The translations under genes were made by a program, and so were the position numbers. A DNA stretch of 64,000 nt from Watersipora subatra (Eukaryota; Bryozoa; Gymnolaemata; Cheilostomatida; Watersiporidae), in contig NC_088714.1 of assembly GCF_963576615.1 (NCBI RefSeq), forward strand, positions 1,054,001 to 1,118,000, in the 5' to 3' direction. Positions within the stretch are counted from its first letter, which is position 1; each line of letters starts with the position of its first letter. Positions 48,890 to 61,529 of the stretch are shown here, piece by piece. The notes beneath the pieces were generated by a model. That model was not told the DNA's origin, searched no databases, and worked only from the letters and a program-made list of their open reading frames with translations.

Positions 48890-51190
48890 GTGTGATTTGC
48901 ATTGTCTACCTTTACTTAAGCAAAAACTGAAATTCGCCCGAGTAAATCTATTCCGACTATGCCTTCAAAACACATCTAACAGGAGCTACGTTCTAAACAA
49001 GTGCCGGAGGTTGGTGTACCTTTTCGCGACGCACATTTAGTTCGATAGACATGCTTTTGGTGGATTCGTTAAACGCAGCCTTGGATTCATAGTTAATGAA
49101 CCAATTAGTTTTTAGGATTTGTGAACACAAATGTGTTTTAGAAATCACATTTGTGTTCCCAAATCAAAGGATTTGTGAAATGCAAGTGGTTGAAGCTGTA
49201 AAACATTGTGAGCGTGTTTCACATAGAAGAAAAACGGTCTTATATTTTTAATTAGCGTGTACTCATTCCAGTGTTTTATATTTTCTTTGTACAAATCCAT
49301 TACGTTACCTGTTTACTATAAAACTAATTGCTTAAACTATAATATCGCAACTACTAATTTAAAATTAGTAATTTTCTTCACAATTACAACAATGTTATAA
49401 TTAAACGGAGCTAAAATGTGACATTGCTCTCATCCACTTGGACTCGATATAGTCTATTGTTAACCTGTGTAAAGCTGTGAGAAGAATAAAACTCGGTTTT
49501 GTTACAAAACTATTAGTTGTGAGTGGGTGCAAATTTCATTTAGGGTAAACTCCATTAGCATATCAGTGCAGAATTTATCTTTGCTAAAGTGGTTGTAAAT
49601 TGTAGATCGCTTGACTAGACTTCAGACGCTCGGAATTTTATTTTATATCACCAATTGAGTACAGTACCTTGCCCAAGATGGTTGTGTCAGAAAGTTTCGT
49701 CAATAGCTTAGCGTGCTTAAATGGCGAATAAACTGTGCATCAAATGTACATTTGCAAGTAAAGATCAGATACTTTGTTATACAAAAATATATTAAGTAAA
49801 TATAGCAAAACTATAATTATTGCTAACCACTCATTTAATAAATTACATGCAAAACTACAAAACTTCTGTTGCTCTACAATTGTTGTAGGCCTAAATTAGA
49901 AATTTGTCTCAATGGTGCATTTCTGTTTACACAAATTTATATTTAATGATATTTTGTATAGTCCTCTTTAAAGAAACAAGCATTGCAGATATATTAAATT
50001 AATCATGATCAGTGGTCAGCTGAAAGTTCTGTGTTAACTATTGAACTGAAAATCTTACAGTTTTGTAAATTAGGAATTTTAGTTAAAAGTTAAAAAAGTG
50101 TCAAAGTTTAAATTGGTTTTAAAGGTTAAAGTATGCTTATTCGTTAATTCTTTTCTCTGTGTTACATGTTGTTTCAACCTATTTCGTAAGGGTGTTTACA
50201 TATATCGTCGCTAAAACAATTGACCATTAATTTTAATCTCAATACATTACATTTTGCTTTTCTAAAAGTGACTGGAATGCAATTTCATTGATACATAAAG
50301 TTGTGCCTTTGCTCTTTCACTCAATCTAAACATCATTTTTAGCCATCTATTTCCCTCAAAAGCGATGAGCAATTTGTCTGGTGGAAGTAAAAACATTAAG
50401 ATTTTTGTTTAGTATTGAACCTAGTGTACAGTAATTTTGAGAGTGATGTTCTCCAAATTGTGCTACTTTATTGAGCTACCCAGTTTAGGTTTGTTTCTGA
50501 TAACTTTCTATGAGACAAGACAACATTACCAGCAGATCAATTTAGTTCAGCTTATATTTCACACAAAAGGCTTTTTTTACACACTCGCTAGCTTTACTAT
50601 GAATGCATTGATACTACATGTAGATGTAATTGAAGCCTACCACATAGTAGTGTACTACGTTGAAGTGTTCATATTATTAAGTGGGGTCATATTATAATTA
50701 CATACATCATATACGTACGTGTATATGATGTGGGGGTATATGATGTACGTGTATATGATGTACGTGTATATGATGTACGTGTATATGATGTACGTGTATA
50801 TGAAAAAGTAACAATTTTAGTTCAATGCAACTAAATCTCAATAAAGTTACACACTCTTTTTTAAACGGCTGTCTGGTGCAACCTTGATTAAGTCACTGTA
50901 CATACCGATAGTTAGTGCACTGCGCGCTATGTGCATGGTTAGTTGAGTGTCGAACCATGTTGTATAGCGCATTATAAACCTTGCAATGTCGTTTAACTAA
51001 ATTCCATAGCATCTAAGGCATACATTCCATAGCATGTTTTACTGTGTAAACTGTGTCTCCATTGAAGACACAAACATGAAAGTTCCACATACCTATGCTG
51101 TAACTCATTGTAATGTAAAGTCGCATCAGTATCCTAGAGCAGAGCTAACCTTTAATCATGGGACTATATTAAACATCATAATACTATGTA
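48890..51190. other. Intergenic, with a 15-bp minisatellite
   Basis: No gene recognised. A short array of TGATGTACGTGTATA units lies at about 50707-50802. The rest is AT-rich with random ORFs. Confidence 0.5.
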
Positions 51191-51194
51191 TTGC

Positions 51195-52215
51195 TTCATC
51201 ATTTGAATGAGTGAATCCATATATTTATATATATATATATTTGTCAAAGTTTGTCGTCTGTCTTTCGGTGTGTGCAGCTATAACTTTTAAAATCTTGGAA
51301 TTAAAATTCAGCGTCCTGATGAATTTGAACTCGCAGAGATGGCATCCGCAAGTTTTTAACCACGAGCTCTACCACTGAGCTACGCAAGGCACATTGATAC
51401 AGACACTATCATATACTGTATAGTGTATGCACACATTAAATGACGTGTTATTTGAAACTCTATGAATTCTATTAACTCTATGAAATACGATGCTTTTTCA
51501 GGTTTTCATGAACTTTTATTTTACAGCTTTTCGTTAGGTTCAATTGCTAAATCGCGGTGAAAGTCAATACTTTTCACACAGACAATTGTACTATCTCGAT
51601 TAGGAATGGCCTCTGCATTTTCCCACTATTCAGTCAGACCAAGACAGTCCGATATCCCATTTTTACATTTTTACCAGTATCGGGAGGTAAACTATCGTCT
51701 TATTCAAACTTTTGATGGATAGCTTCTGGTGGAACAGTAACCTTTTTTATACACACACACTTCTATGCAAGAATTGTTATTATTACTTTTACATATTCAG
51801 GATTTTTATTTTGTTTTCTCAAATCGTATTAATTGTATTATTACCGAATCATCTTTTATTGTAATCGTAGCAAAACAGTCATCATTTAGCTATTACTTGC
51901 TAGTTATTTCACATTTACATTTAAACCCTTTTAACGTTGTTTTATTTTTTTTAATTTGTTTGACCTGCGCAAAACATTTTCTTCATGATATGAAGTTTGA
52001 AAGTTACAGTTGTCTGACAAAAGTTTGAAAACCTTTACAGTTGTTTATATTTTCTCTCAATTTATTTCAGCTACACAAAACACCTTTCTCATGGTATGTA
52101 GTTTGAAAGTTAGAATGGCAAATGTTGTTTTCTGTTAAATACAAATCAATTTTTTGTCCAAAGACTTTTTTATTACCCGGGCAACGCCGGGTAGTACAGC
52201 TAGTATATCTATAAA
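51195..52215 (-). repeat. SINE-like composite, copy 4, inverted
   Basis: On the minus strand the GC core TACCCGGCGTTGCCCGGGTA (about 52176-52195) is followed by a stretch matching the sequence after the core at 18.86 kb. A tRNA-like head (GTAGCTCAGTGGTAGAGC, box B-like GAGTTCAAATTCATC) lies near 51320-51390. The order core then head suggests two adjoining repeats rather than one unit. Confidence 0.55.
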
Positions 52216-53162
52216 TGAATGATTAATTTAACCATTAGATAAAATACTGAGTGGATTATGTTAATGATTAAATGGTCTATATAATTCACGTAATTGAATT
52301 ATGTACCGAATTATAAATGGATGAATGGAGAAATGAAAGAATGGATGATTTTCTAAACTGTTGATTTGACAATAGTGAACTAGACTCATAAATTTTAATT
52401 AAAACTTTGCATTACTATATTGTTGCGATGTCATTTGGAAGACCCGCTTGCTCAATTGAAATTGAAGTGACAGATTAGAGCTCAATATTTCAAGCTAGTT
52501 ATTTATTGTTTGCTGCTTAGCTGTAATGCTATATAAAAAAGGGAATGGGCACCATTTTTGGGCAAGGTCAAGCATATTCATAAACTTTTCGCACTATTAA
52601 TATTTACCACTTATATTAAGATGGTAGTTGTACCAGGACAAGGAGTTGGGGTTTTATCAACTAATACACTGCTGTTATTACGGTAACACCGTGGACCTTG
52701 AAAGCAGTTTAAGTGCATTTACTTAACTTAAATCAAAGCTGATATTCCTGCCCGGGTGTTGCCTATAAATCACCAATATTTTTCAGCATTTCCTTCTGTC
52801 TCACTTGATTCTGAGTATAAAGCACATTGACATAAAACTAACGAGTAACATTTTCTAACATTATCATTGGCTTCATGTATTTCTGGATGTGTATATTTTC
52901 AAAAAAATGAATTCACATATATTGCCTGGAGAAAATCAGTTTTACATCTAGCCATGGTTAAACCACAAACAAAGCAGCTACATGGTCAAAAAATAGTTTG
53001 ACAGTTATTAATCTCTTCTTTGCAATTGTCACACGCTATTGCCGCTGACTGTTCAGCTGAGGTTGAACTGACTGAAAGGCATTTTAGATGATTGCTTATA
53101 GCAAGTGCCTGTTTGTCGTCAACCAGTTCCACTTTTATCTTGATGCAGTGTAGAGAATAAGA
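52216..53162. other. Intergenic, 5' flank of BRF1
   Basis: AT-rich, with no gene seen. The BRF1 promoter should lie near 53.1 kb. A 113-aa minus-strand ORF at 52986-53327 overlaps BRF1 exon 1 and is a shadow. Confidence 0.5.
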
Positions 53163-56100
53163 ATGACAGCTGTCTGTAATAACTGTGGAGGAACAGACAT
53201 CGATAAGGACCCTACCAGAGGTCATGCGGCGTGTATGGGCTGTGGGAGTGTTCTGGAAGACACTCTCATTGTCAGCGAAGTTCAGTTTGCTGAAAATGCT
53301 GGAGGTGGTAGCAGCGTGATTGGACAATTCGTCAGTTCGGAAGGTACTCTGTTTGAACTTGTCTCATAATATTGAATTCACTGTTATCCACTTACATCTT
53401 TTATGAAGTTTTCTTTTGCTTTAGGCGGTGGAGGTGGGACATCCTTCACAATGGGCTCCGGCTTTCGTCCTGGTATCAGCAAAGAGTCCCGAACATTGAC
53501 TCTGCAGAATGGTAAATGTTAATTCTAAATCATTTTTGGACTAATCACCGATGTCTACTCGCCATGAAGGTTTTGATGTATCTTATCGTCATATCCTGGG
53601 CCGTGTGACTTTTGTATTTCAGGAAAAGCTAAAATTAGTGACCTTGCCGCTCGACTAAAGCTCAACCAACATTCAGTAGAAACAGCCTTTGGCTTTTACA
53701 AAATGGCTGTCAGCCGCGGTGTGACGAGAGGACGCAGGTCTCTTCATGTTACGGCTGCTTGTCTGTACTTGGTTTGTAGGACAGAGGGCACTCCACGTAT
53801 CCTTTTCATATTTCTGCTCATAGCTCACCTCGCTGGAAGACTGCGAATTTACTTTTTTGAATTTTTGGGTCTTTCGTGGCTTTGCCTTTGGTAGCTGGTT
53901 TGAATCGTGACAGAATTTATAAAATTATATTTGGCCTACTAGCCGATCAAATCAGTTTACTCAGACAAGGAGTGGAATTGCCATTTGATGATAAAACATA
54001 GTTTTTGTTGAGTTTACTAACGGCTCACCAGATAATTCGACGTCTAAATCTTTTGGTGTGTTAGTGTCAACACCTATAAAAGACTATCTGTGTGCTACAA
54101 GTGTTAAAACCTATTAAAGACTATCTGTGTGTTACAAGTGTTAAAACCTATTAAAGACTATCTGTGTGTTACAAGTGTTAAAACCTATTAAAGACTAACT
54201 GTGTGTTACAAGTGGCAACACTTATAAAAGACTATCTGTGTGCTACAAGTTTTAACACCTATAAAAAAACTATCTGTATGTTACAAGTGCCAACACTTAT
54301 GAAAGACTATCTATGTGCTACAAGTGTAACACCTATAAAAGACTATCTGTGTGTTATAACAGTCATCACCTATGAAAGACTATCTGTCTGCTACTACAAG
54401 TGTAATCACTTCTAGATGACTAGCTGTGTGCTACAAGTGTTAACACTGATAAAAGACTATCTGTGTGTTACAAGTGGCAACACCCATAAAAGCTAGTCTA
54501 ACAATGCTCCTTGGTAGGTCTTAGAAATGAGCATTTGTTCTTCTTGCCTACAATAGCCTACCCACAATTCTTGGTGAGAGTCACTCCTTAACCTTCACCT
54601 GTCCAGATATGTTACTCGACTTCAGTGATGTTCTCTCAATAAATGTCTACATCCTTGGCAAGACCTATCTAGCCTTGGCCAGACTTCTCTGCATCAATGT
54701 GCCTGCTATCGGTAAGTTTTAGATAACAGCCACCTTTAGGGCTGCGGTGATTGAAAAGGTCTTATGATATATAGACCATCAATAAAAATTACATAGGGAA
54801 CCTAAGGCTCGCCAGTTGGTTATCATCTCACTCTCTTAATGTTGTATCAGTTTTTTATTCAATCCATGGTTAATCACTGGGTTGTGCGAAGGAATGATCT
54901 TTTATTGAGTTATTCTATTGATTCGGTTCGTCAAATTGACTGACGGTTGTGCATTCACCGAAATGGTTCATAAAATAGCACAAAAACATAGGAATTGGAG
55001 TATAAGCTACCATATATTACCAGTTTATTAGCTCAGTACTGTTTATGTGATCGCAGTATGGCGCACTAACATCACGTCCTCATTGGTTGACTTATTGCTG
55101 CTAAGTCATATGTCTATGCTAGCTCGGCTTCATGTTCCCTGCTCTCTGGATGCTTCACAAATACCCTTTTTAGTGTTTAGTGTCACTGCTACTTGGTTAC
55201 CTGCAAACATGAATTTGGAGTTCAATCTAAAACCTTTAGTCACTACCCTTATTGCATTTCAAAAATATAATTAGAATTTCTTGTTATAGTTTGGTAGGCC
55301 TCTGCGTAGGTATAGAGTGGTAGGAATCTGCGTAGGCATAGAGTGGTAGGCTTCTGCGTAGGTATAGAGTGGTAGGCCTCTGTGTAGGTAAGTCATATTT
55401 CTATGCGTAGGTATAGAGTGATAGGCCTCTGCGGTCTGAATGGTTTAGATCTTTGTTCTAGATCCTTCTTTACTGATTCCGAGATTTGCGCACAAACTAG
55501 AGTTTGGCGACAAGACTCATGACGTATCTATGACAGCCATACGTTTTGTGTCGAGGATGAAGCGCGACTGGATGGCCATGGGTCGTCGACCGTCTGGCTT
55601 ATGCGGAGCGGCTTTGCTAGTCGCCTCCCGAGTCCACAATTTTTGTCGCACGAAGAAGGATATCATAAAGGTGGTAAAGGTGTGCGAGAGCACTCTAAGG
55701 AAGAGGTTAGAAGAACTACATAAGACTATGTAGTGACCTTGAAGTGTTCTTATTCACCAGTCTAATGTTCGTAAGGGTAGCTAATAAGAAGACAGTGTCG
55801 TTCTATCATTTGTTCATAGCGTGCAGTGTCAGATATGTTAGGTATCCATGGTGATGTTATGGCTGTACCTTCATCAATAAGCTTCTTTATAACATACCTC
55901 TGGTAAATTGTAAGACAGCAGGTAGTTATTAAAATAGGCAGCTATATAGCACCTATTTTTTAATTACTAGAAATGTCACAGTTAATATGAGAAGTCATAG
56001 CTGGTTACTTATGATATAACTGATTTCACAGCGAGAGGCGAATTTTTCTACCTTAGGCTGGTTGAATTTGAAGATACGGCGTCCGGTAAATTGACTATAG

Positions 56101-59100
56101 ATGAGTTCCAAACAATTGATTTGGAGGAAGAGGCAGACCCTCCTTCCTTTACACAAAGTAGAAAAGAGGCTAAAATGAAGCAAGTATGTCTGCATACATT
56201 CTCTCTGTCATGTGTCATACATGGTGCGCACAAAGTAAACCTAAGCTTCAGGAACAACCTATGTCAGTCTTCTAGCCTTCGCTTTTCATATATCAAACTA
56301 TTTTACAGTCAAACTTCTTCATACAGAATCATATCATACTACAGTCAAACTTCTTCATATAGTATCATATTGTGCTACAGTCAAACTTTTTCACATGAAA
56401 TTAATTTGTTTTGTGTATAAAAAATGTGACATGTTGGAGAAACATTCTCACTGCGCTGTAATTCGTTTAATTTGTTTCACAGCCTAAACATATGCAATAG
56501 TTCCTTAATACATACAGTCACACTTCGATATCAAAGTTAGTCTGTTCCCATTATTGCTTCGCATGTCTAAACCATTGTATGCCAGAGCAAATAGTCTTAT
56601 ATTAATTCACTGTTTTGGTTCAGTATGTTCTTGAAGCCCTAGAACAATAATAAATACTTCCAAGTAATTGCATATAGCAGACGAATATCAAAACCTGAAT
56701 TGTTTGTAAAAGCTAAATTAGTAATAATCAGTAAAACAAGGATTTCTTTGTTATTTTACTTTGAAAAAGAACTGTAGGTTTGGTGGTAGAGTAAGTAATG
56801 AAAAAGAACTGTAGGTTTGGTGGTAGAGTAAGTAATGAAAATACACAGCGTAACTCCCTCTAACATATTTCAGATACAGTTTATTTTGACTTAACATATA
56901 TACTCTATTATTTTTACATTTTAATTAGTTTTATTTTCGACTTTGTATTTGTATGTAGAGTTGATTGTGAGACAACTTTTGACTACATTGGCTTGGGCTA
57001 CCCATAAGTATGGTGATAGAGATTCAGCGTGTTAGTATTACTTTTGTTGATCACTTTTATTACTCTTTATTTCTGTCACACACTTGATTTTCACCTACAA
57101 AACTTCAATGCCTCAAAGAATATCAGACGTGGTATGTTCAAAATTACCATGATTGTAGAGTCAGGTATTTGTTTAAGTTTTACAATGCAAATTGGAAAGT
57201 ATTATGTTGAGGTGTTCGTAAGTAAAGGTTTGACTATATAACGATACATGATGTTAGATATGCTATGAAGTGAGTTTATCGATGCTTAAGGAAAGCTGAC
57301 TGCCATTCTTATAGATTGATGATATGATCATAGACGGGGTACAAAATGAAATCACAGAGATCTCGAGTGAAATAGACAAGGAACTGGAAACTCGCTCTAG
57401 CAAACAGGTTGCTAACATGGAAAAAGGTTAGCCTTGGGATCTTTTATTCGTTGTACTCTCTTACTATTGGTGCCAAAGTGATATGACTTTACTTGAAGTA
57501 GTAGCCTATCAAAGGCTATCTAACTGCAGAGCACCTTTTTTATGTAGGTCGTAGATATGCTCCGTACGCTTAGGCCTCATCAGTCCTCACAAACAGGCAC
57601 TTTCAATTTCTGTTTAATGTTTTTTTGTAAATGCTGTAAATTAGGAAAAAACAGTAAAATTAAATTAATTGCTTACCACATTACACCCTTCAGCAGTTGT
57701 CCTCTTGCAGCAGATGTTGTCATTTATTTTATGCTAGAAGCGGCTAGTCGTCTCATGGCCAGTGAAATAGTCGGTGACACGGACCTGGATGATCTGAATG
57801 CCGCGTCATTCCTCGGAAAAGAAATTATAGATGAAACAGTAAATTCTGTAAGTCCTCACGTACTGCAGCTGGTCTAATTTCTCTGAATTATGTTTCTAGT
57901 ATTGATCTCTAGTATTGATCTCTAGTATTGATCTCTAGTATTGATCTCTGATATTGATCTCTAGTATTGATCTCTAGTATTGATCTCTAGTATTGATCTC
58001 TAGTATTGATCTCTAGTATTGATCTCTAGTATTGATCTCTACTATTGATCTCTAGTATTGATCTCTAGTATTGATCTCTAGTATTGATCTCTAGTATTGA
58101 TCTCTAGTATTGATCTCTGATATTGATCTCTAGTATTGATCTTTTGTATTGATCATTGATAGAAGTTTGCTATCTCATTTTATATCTCGCACCTTCTACT
58201 TGTAAGCAGTAGACATCATCGGTGTGTGTCGAAAGCTGTGTTGCTGTCAAGTTTAACAGGTCAAAGATAAGCAACTCAAATTGTTATTGCAGAATGTTGC
58301 AACTGCCTACTTTTCATGTCCAGATCACTGTGCCTGTCACTTATCAATTGTGACTGTCGCTTTCTGATGAACTGTGACTCTCATTTCCTCATCAACTATG
58401 ACTATCACATCGTGATCAACTGTGACTGTCTCTTCCTGAACAACTATGACTGTCACTTCCTAATCAACTGTGACTGTCACTTCCTAATCAACTGTGACTG
58501 TCACTTCCTCATCAACTGTGACTGTCACTTTCTGATTAACTGTGACTTACTTCTTGATCAACTATGACTATCACTTCTTGATCAACTGTGACTGTCAGTT
58601 CCTGAACAACTGTGTGACTGTCACCTTCTGATTAACTGTGACTAAAACTTCTTGATCAACTGTGACTGTCATTTCCTGAACAACTGTGTGACTGTCACTT
58701 TCTGATTAACTGTGACTATCACTTCCTGATCAACTGTGACTATCACTTCTTGATCAACTGTGACTATCACTTCCTGATCAACTGTGACTATCACTTCCTG
58801 AACAATTGTGACTATCACTTCTTGATCAACTGTCTGTCACTTCCTGATCAACTGTGACTGTTACTTCCTGATCAACTGTGACTATCACTTCTTGATCAAC
58901 TGTGACTGTCACTTCCTGATCAACTGTGACTATCACTTCCTGAACAACGGTTACTAACGCTTACAGGTTTTTACTGCTTCATCTTTTACCATCCGAGTCT
59001 CTCAGTGATTCATGATGTTGTTTTGCTTCAGAGAGCATCTCCTATGCTTACTAATAAGCCTATGTGTGCGGGTCAGAGACCAACAGCTGCTAGTTTGGGC

Positions 59101-59541
59101 CTGGGAGGGCCAGTCGAGCAGTTAGAAGAACTGCCTGATGATAATGCTTCCGGAGAGCTTGACCTCAACGGTCTTGATGATAACGAGCTGGAAAAGGTCT
59201 GCTTACATTGATCTCTTCACATCCCTTGCGGCTGGTTCCATTGGCCACCATAGCAGTATATATCTATATTGATTACATATGTTATGAATCCTCATGTTCT
59301 AGTTGCGTAGTGCTATGTGATCTTGTTGACTCATCTTGTTGATGTCTTGTCGTGTGTATCTGTCAGTTCATTCTCACTGATGAGGAAATGAAGAAGAAAG
59401 AGCAGCTCTGGATGTCGCTTAATGGAGAATTTCTTAAAGAGCAGGAAGAGAAGGCTAAGAGGAAAGCGGAAGAGGAAGCTGCAAAACCGCCAAAAGTACG
59501 GCGGAAACGGAGAAAGGTTAACATCAATGCTAGCACCGCTG
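53163..59541 (+). CDS. BRF1: TFIIIB subunit BRF1, N-terminal and central part (10 exons, continues off window)
   Basis: Pol III initiation factor that binds TBP and TFIIIC at tRNA and 5S genes. Exons: 53163-53343, 53425-53511, 53623-53796, 54607-54711, 55462-55705, 56057-56183, 57315-57426, 57738-57847, 59032-59196, 59367-59541. All phases agree, giving 493 codons so far. The zinc ribbon has C5, C8, C24 and C27 with CGSVLED and VSEVQF. Two TFIIB-like cyclin folds follow ([39 protein letters not shown], then RMKRDWM and [29 protein letters not shown]). Then come [20 protein letters not shown], a [10 protein letters not shown] acidic block and a Lys/Glu helix ending [14 protein letters not shown]. 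The family's TBP-binding homology block should come next and is missing, so the gene continues to the right. Exons 5 and 7 use weak GTTAG-type donors. Exon 8 start is uncertain (57738, or an alternative acceptor just upstream in the same phase). Confidence 0.95.
54060..54495. repeat. About 37-bp minisatellite x12, BRF1 intron 3
   Basis: Units contain CTATCTGTGTGTTACAAGTG and an AACACCTATAAAAGA block with many changes. Confidence 0.9.
55285..55435. repeat. Short minisatellite, BRF1 intron 4
   Basis: Irregular units GGTAGGCCTCTGCGTAGGTA followed by TAGAGT, about five copies. Confidence 0.85.
56300..56400. repeat. Short tandem repeat x3, BRF1 intron 6
   Basis: Three units with CTACAGTCAAACTTCTTCAT. 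A separate exact duplication of about 46 bp (ACTGTAGGTTTGGTGGTAGA) lies at about 56765-56840 in the same intron. Confidence 0.8.
57893..58160. repeat. 13-bp minisatellite x20, BRF1 intron 8
   Basis: Nearly pure TCTAGTATTGATC units, with a few TCTGATATTGATC variants. Confidence 0.95.
58330..58955. repeat. 24-bp minisatellite, about 25 copies, BRF1 intron 8
   Basis: Units are CAACTGTGACTGTCACTTCC followed by TGAT. An 83-aa ORF rich in Asn, Cys, Asp and His in the first part is made by the array. Indels break the frame later, so it is not a gene. Confidence 0.93.
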
Positions 59542-59619
59542 GTCAGTATATTTCTCACGTATTTCATTTAATGTAGTTGTCTAGCATTCCCGATGCCCAG
59601 GATTTATTTTTAATCAGCT

Positions 59620-59790
59620 CGCAGGTAGGTGTTTAAGAGGCTGGTTCTCCAGCACCAGATGAAGTTTGGAGACCAAATATTTTACCGACCTGCGGGAAGG
59701 TGCAGAGCAAATGCTTGTGGAATTTACACCAAATCCTTCAAAAAATGTGGAAATGCATTACATATACATGGACTCAAAGACACACACTGA
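59620..59790 (+). repeat. Dispersed repeat, copy 1 (pair with 61530-61740)
   Basis: Shares with 61530-61740 the ordered blocks AAGAGGCTGGTT, CCAGATG, GTTTGGAGA and AAAAATGTGGAAAT, diverged. It is SINE-like in size and sits in BRF1 DNA after exon 10. The second copy lies just before the 15-bp array. Confidence 0.55.
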
Positions 59791-59871
59791 CAACGATTGC
59801 CATTTATATAGTAGATAATTATATAGATAAATTTATAAACCATATATATATTTAGATTTATATACCATATA

Positions 59872-60650
59872 CAGTCAAACATGGATAACTCGCCCACGGA
59901 TAGCTCGAACACATGGTTAACTAGAACGGTTTCTTTCGTCCGTTCCCACATAATGATAAATTGCTATAGATCACTCGAACTCAACACTGTTAACTCGAAC
60001 TGTTTTTTGCCCAACGGCTACCGAAACGGTTGTTATCGCTTTAGAAAATCACTTTATTCCAAGCCATAGAGGTAAACCTCAACTTTTCGTAATTCATAAT
60101 CTTTTTTCATAAGCTAAAACGTTTTTATTACCACCATCGGCAAAATATTTTTGTCAACGACTTTTCTAAAGGTTTGGTGAAATTTGATTTATACTAAACA
60201 TCCGCTTAGCGATCGGCCTTCGGAAGCAAGGTAAAGTGAGGTAATCTTTGCATAAACTTCAAGAAAAATCGGCAAAATTGATCGTGGGTAAAACGCTCAA
60301 AAGAAAAAGATGTCTTTTCTTTTGAGCATTTCAACAACGATCAAGTTTTGCCAATGTCAATCTAAAAACGTCCTGGCAATAACATCACCTCAAACAACAA
60401 ACCAATCTCAAGTGATAGAAAAATCTCTATACTTTTTGATAAAAACGTTTTAAACTTTACATTAGAAGCATTTAATTTGAAACAAGCCATTTGTGCTTTT
60501 GATTTATATTATAGTTAGTATATGTACATGTATCTACTAATAAATAAGTAAATACATGGACTTGTGACAGTGCTCTGATAACTTGAACGCTCCGATAATT
60601 TGAACACTTTCGCTTGGTCCCGTGAAGTTCGAGTTATCCATGTTTGACTG
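59872..60650. mobile_element. MITE with ends CAGTCAAACATGGATAACTCG
   Basis: About 779 bp. The left end CAGTCAAACATGGATAACTC and its exact complement at the right end form the inverted ends, as in widespread Tc1/mariner-related MITEs. Further inner words (TAACTCGAAC, GATAATTTGAACAC) echo the ends. It is inserted in an AT-rich array of TATATACCATATATATAGAT words (59800-59870 and 60655-60800). No transposase. Confidence 0.85.
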
Positions 60651-60869
60651 CATATAGAAAGATTTATATACCATGTATATATATATAGATTTATATACCA
60701 TATATATAGATAGATTAATATACCATATATACATGTATATAGATAGATTTATGTACCATATATATAGATTTATATACCATATATATAGATAGATTTTCAT
60801 AAAGGCTCATACTACCAGTTCATTTCATCCGTCTTGTACCAGCAGACCTTTTGTCACTGTTTCGTCTTG

Positions 60870-61065
60870 GTTCAGCTGCCGAACTTGCTTGCTTTCCACA
60901 TCAGCCTGTCATTGGATTTTGCACTCATCATTAAAGTTGCAGGCATCATATAAGCAAGGGTCTTGTCCAGGGACCACTGGAAAGGTGAGCAGTAGGTAGA
61001 GATCAAACCTGGGGCCTAATGGGTCACCAGCAGGTTTTCCTACCAACTGGGCTATCTGTCCTATA
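60870..61065 (-). repeat. tRNA-derived SINE, minus strand
   Basis: On the minus strand, a head with box A-like ATAGCCCAGTTGGTAGG and box B-like CAGGTTTGATCTC, then a non-tRNA body down to about 60870. It is not a functional tRNA. Confidence 0.65.
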
Positions 61066-61470
61066 AATGGTTGTCTGATTTTCATCATGAATAGCAATGG
61101 TCACCAGCAGGTATCCCTGCCAACTACGCTATCTGTCCTATAAATGGTTGTCTCCTTTTCATCATGAATAGCAATGGTCACCAGTAGGTATCCCTACCAA
61201 CTGCGCTATCTGTCCTATAAATGGTTGTCTGCTTTTCATCATGAATAGCAATGGTCACCAGTAGGTATCCTTACCAACTGCGCTATCTGTCCTATAAATG
61301 GTTGTCTCCTTTTCATCATGAATAGCAATGGTCACCAGTAGGTAGCCCTACCAACTGCGCTATCTGTCCTATAAATGGTTGTCTCCTTTTCATCATGAAT
61401 AGCAATGGTCACCAGTAGGTAGCCCTACCAATTGCGCTATCTGTCCTATAAATAGTTGTCTGATTTTCAT
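61058..61470. repeat. 77-bp tandem repeat x5 derived from the SINE head
   Basis: Units end in TATCTGTCCTATAAATGGTT at 77-bp steps (about 61057, 61133, 61210, 61287, 61364, 61441). Each contains the SINE's box A region (CTACCAACTGCGCTATC), so the head of the neighbouring SINE has been amplified in tandem. Confidence 0.88.
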
Positions 61471-61529
61471 CATTAATAACGGAAAGTCTGGTGATGTTCA
61501 GGCTTTCCTTCATTATTAATCAGATAGTC

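Noticed and set aside
52986-53327. 113-aa minus-strand ORF
   Set aside because: Overlaps BRF1 exon 1, whose zinc ribbon and cyclin-fold context are unambiguous.
57715-57737. Extended 5' part of BRF1 exon 8 (hydrophobic VVIYFML stretch)
   Set aside because: Phase also fits, but the hydrophobic run is out of place in BRF1 and a good acceptor lies at 57737; kept only as an alternative.
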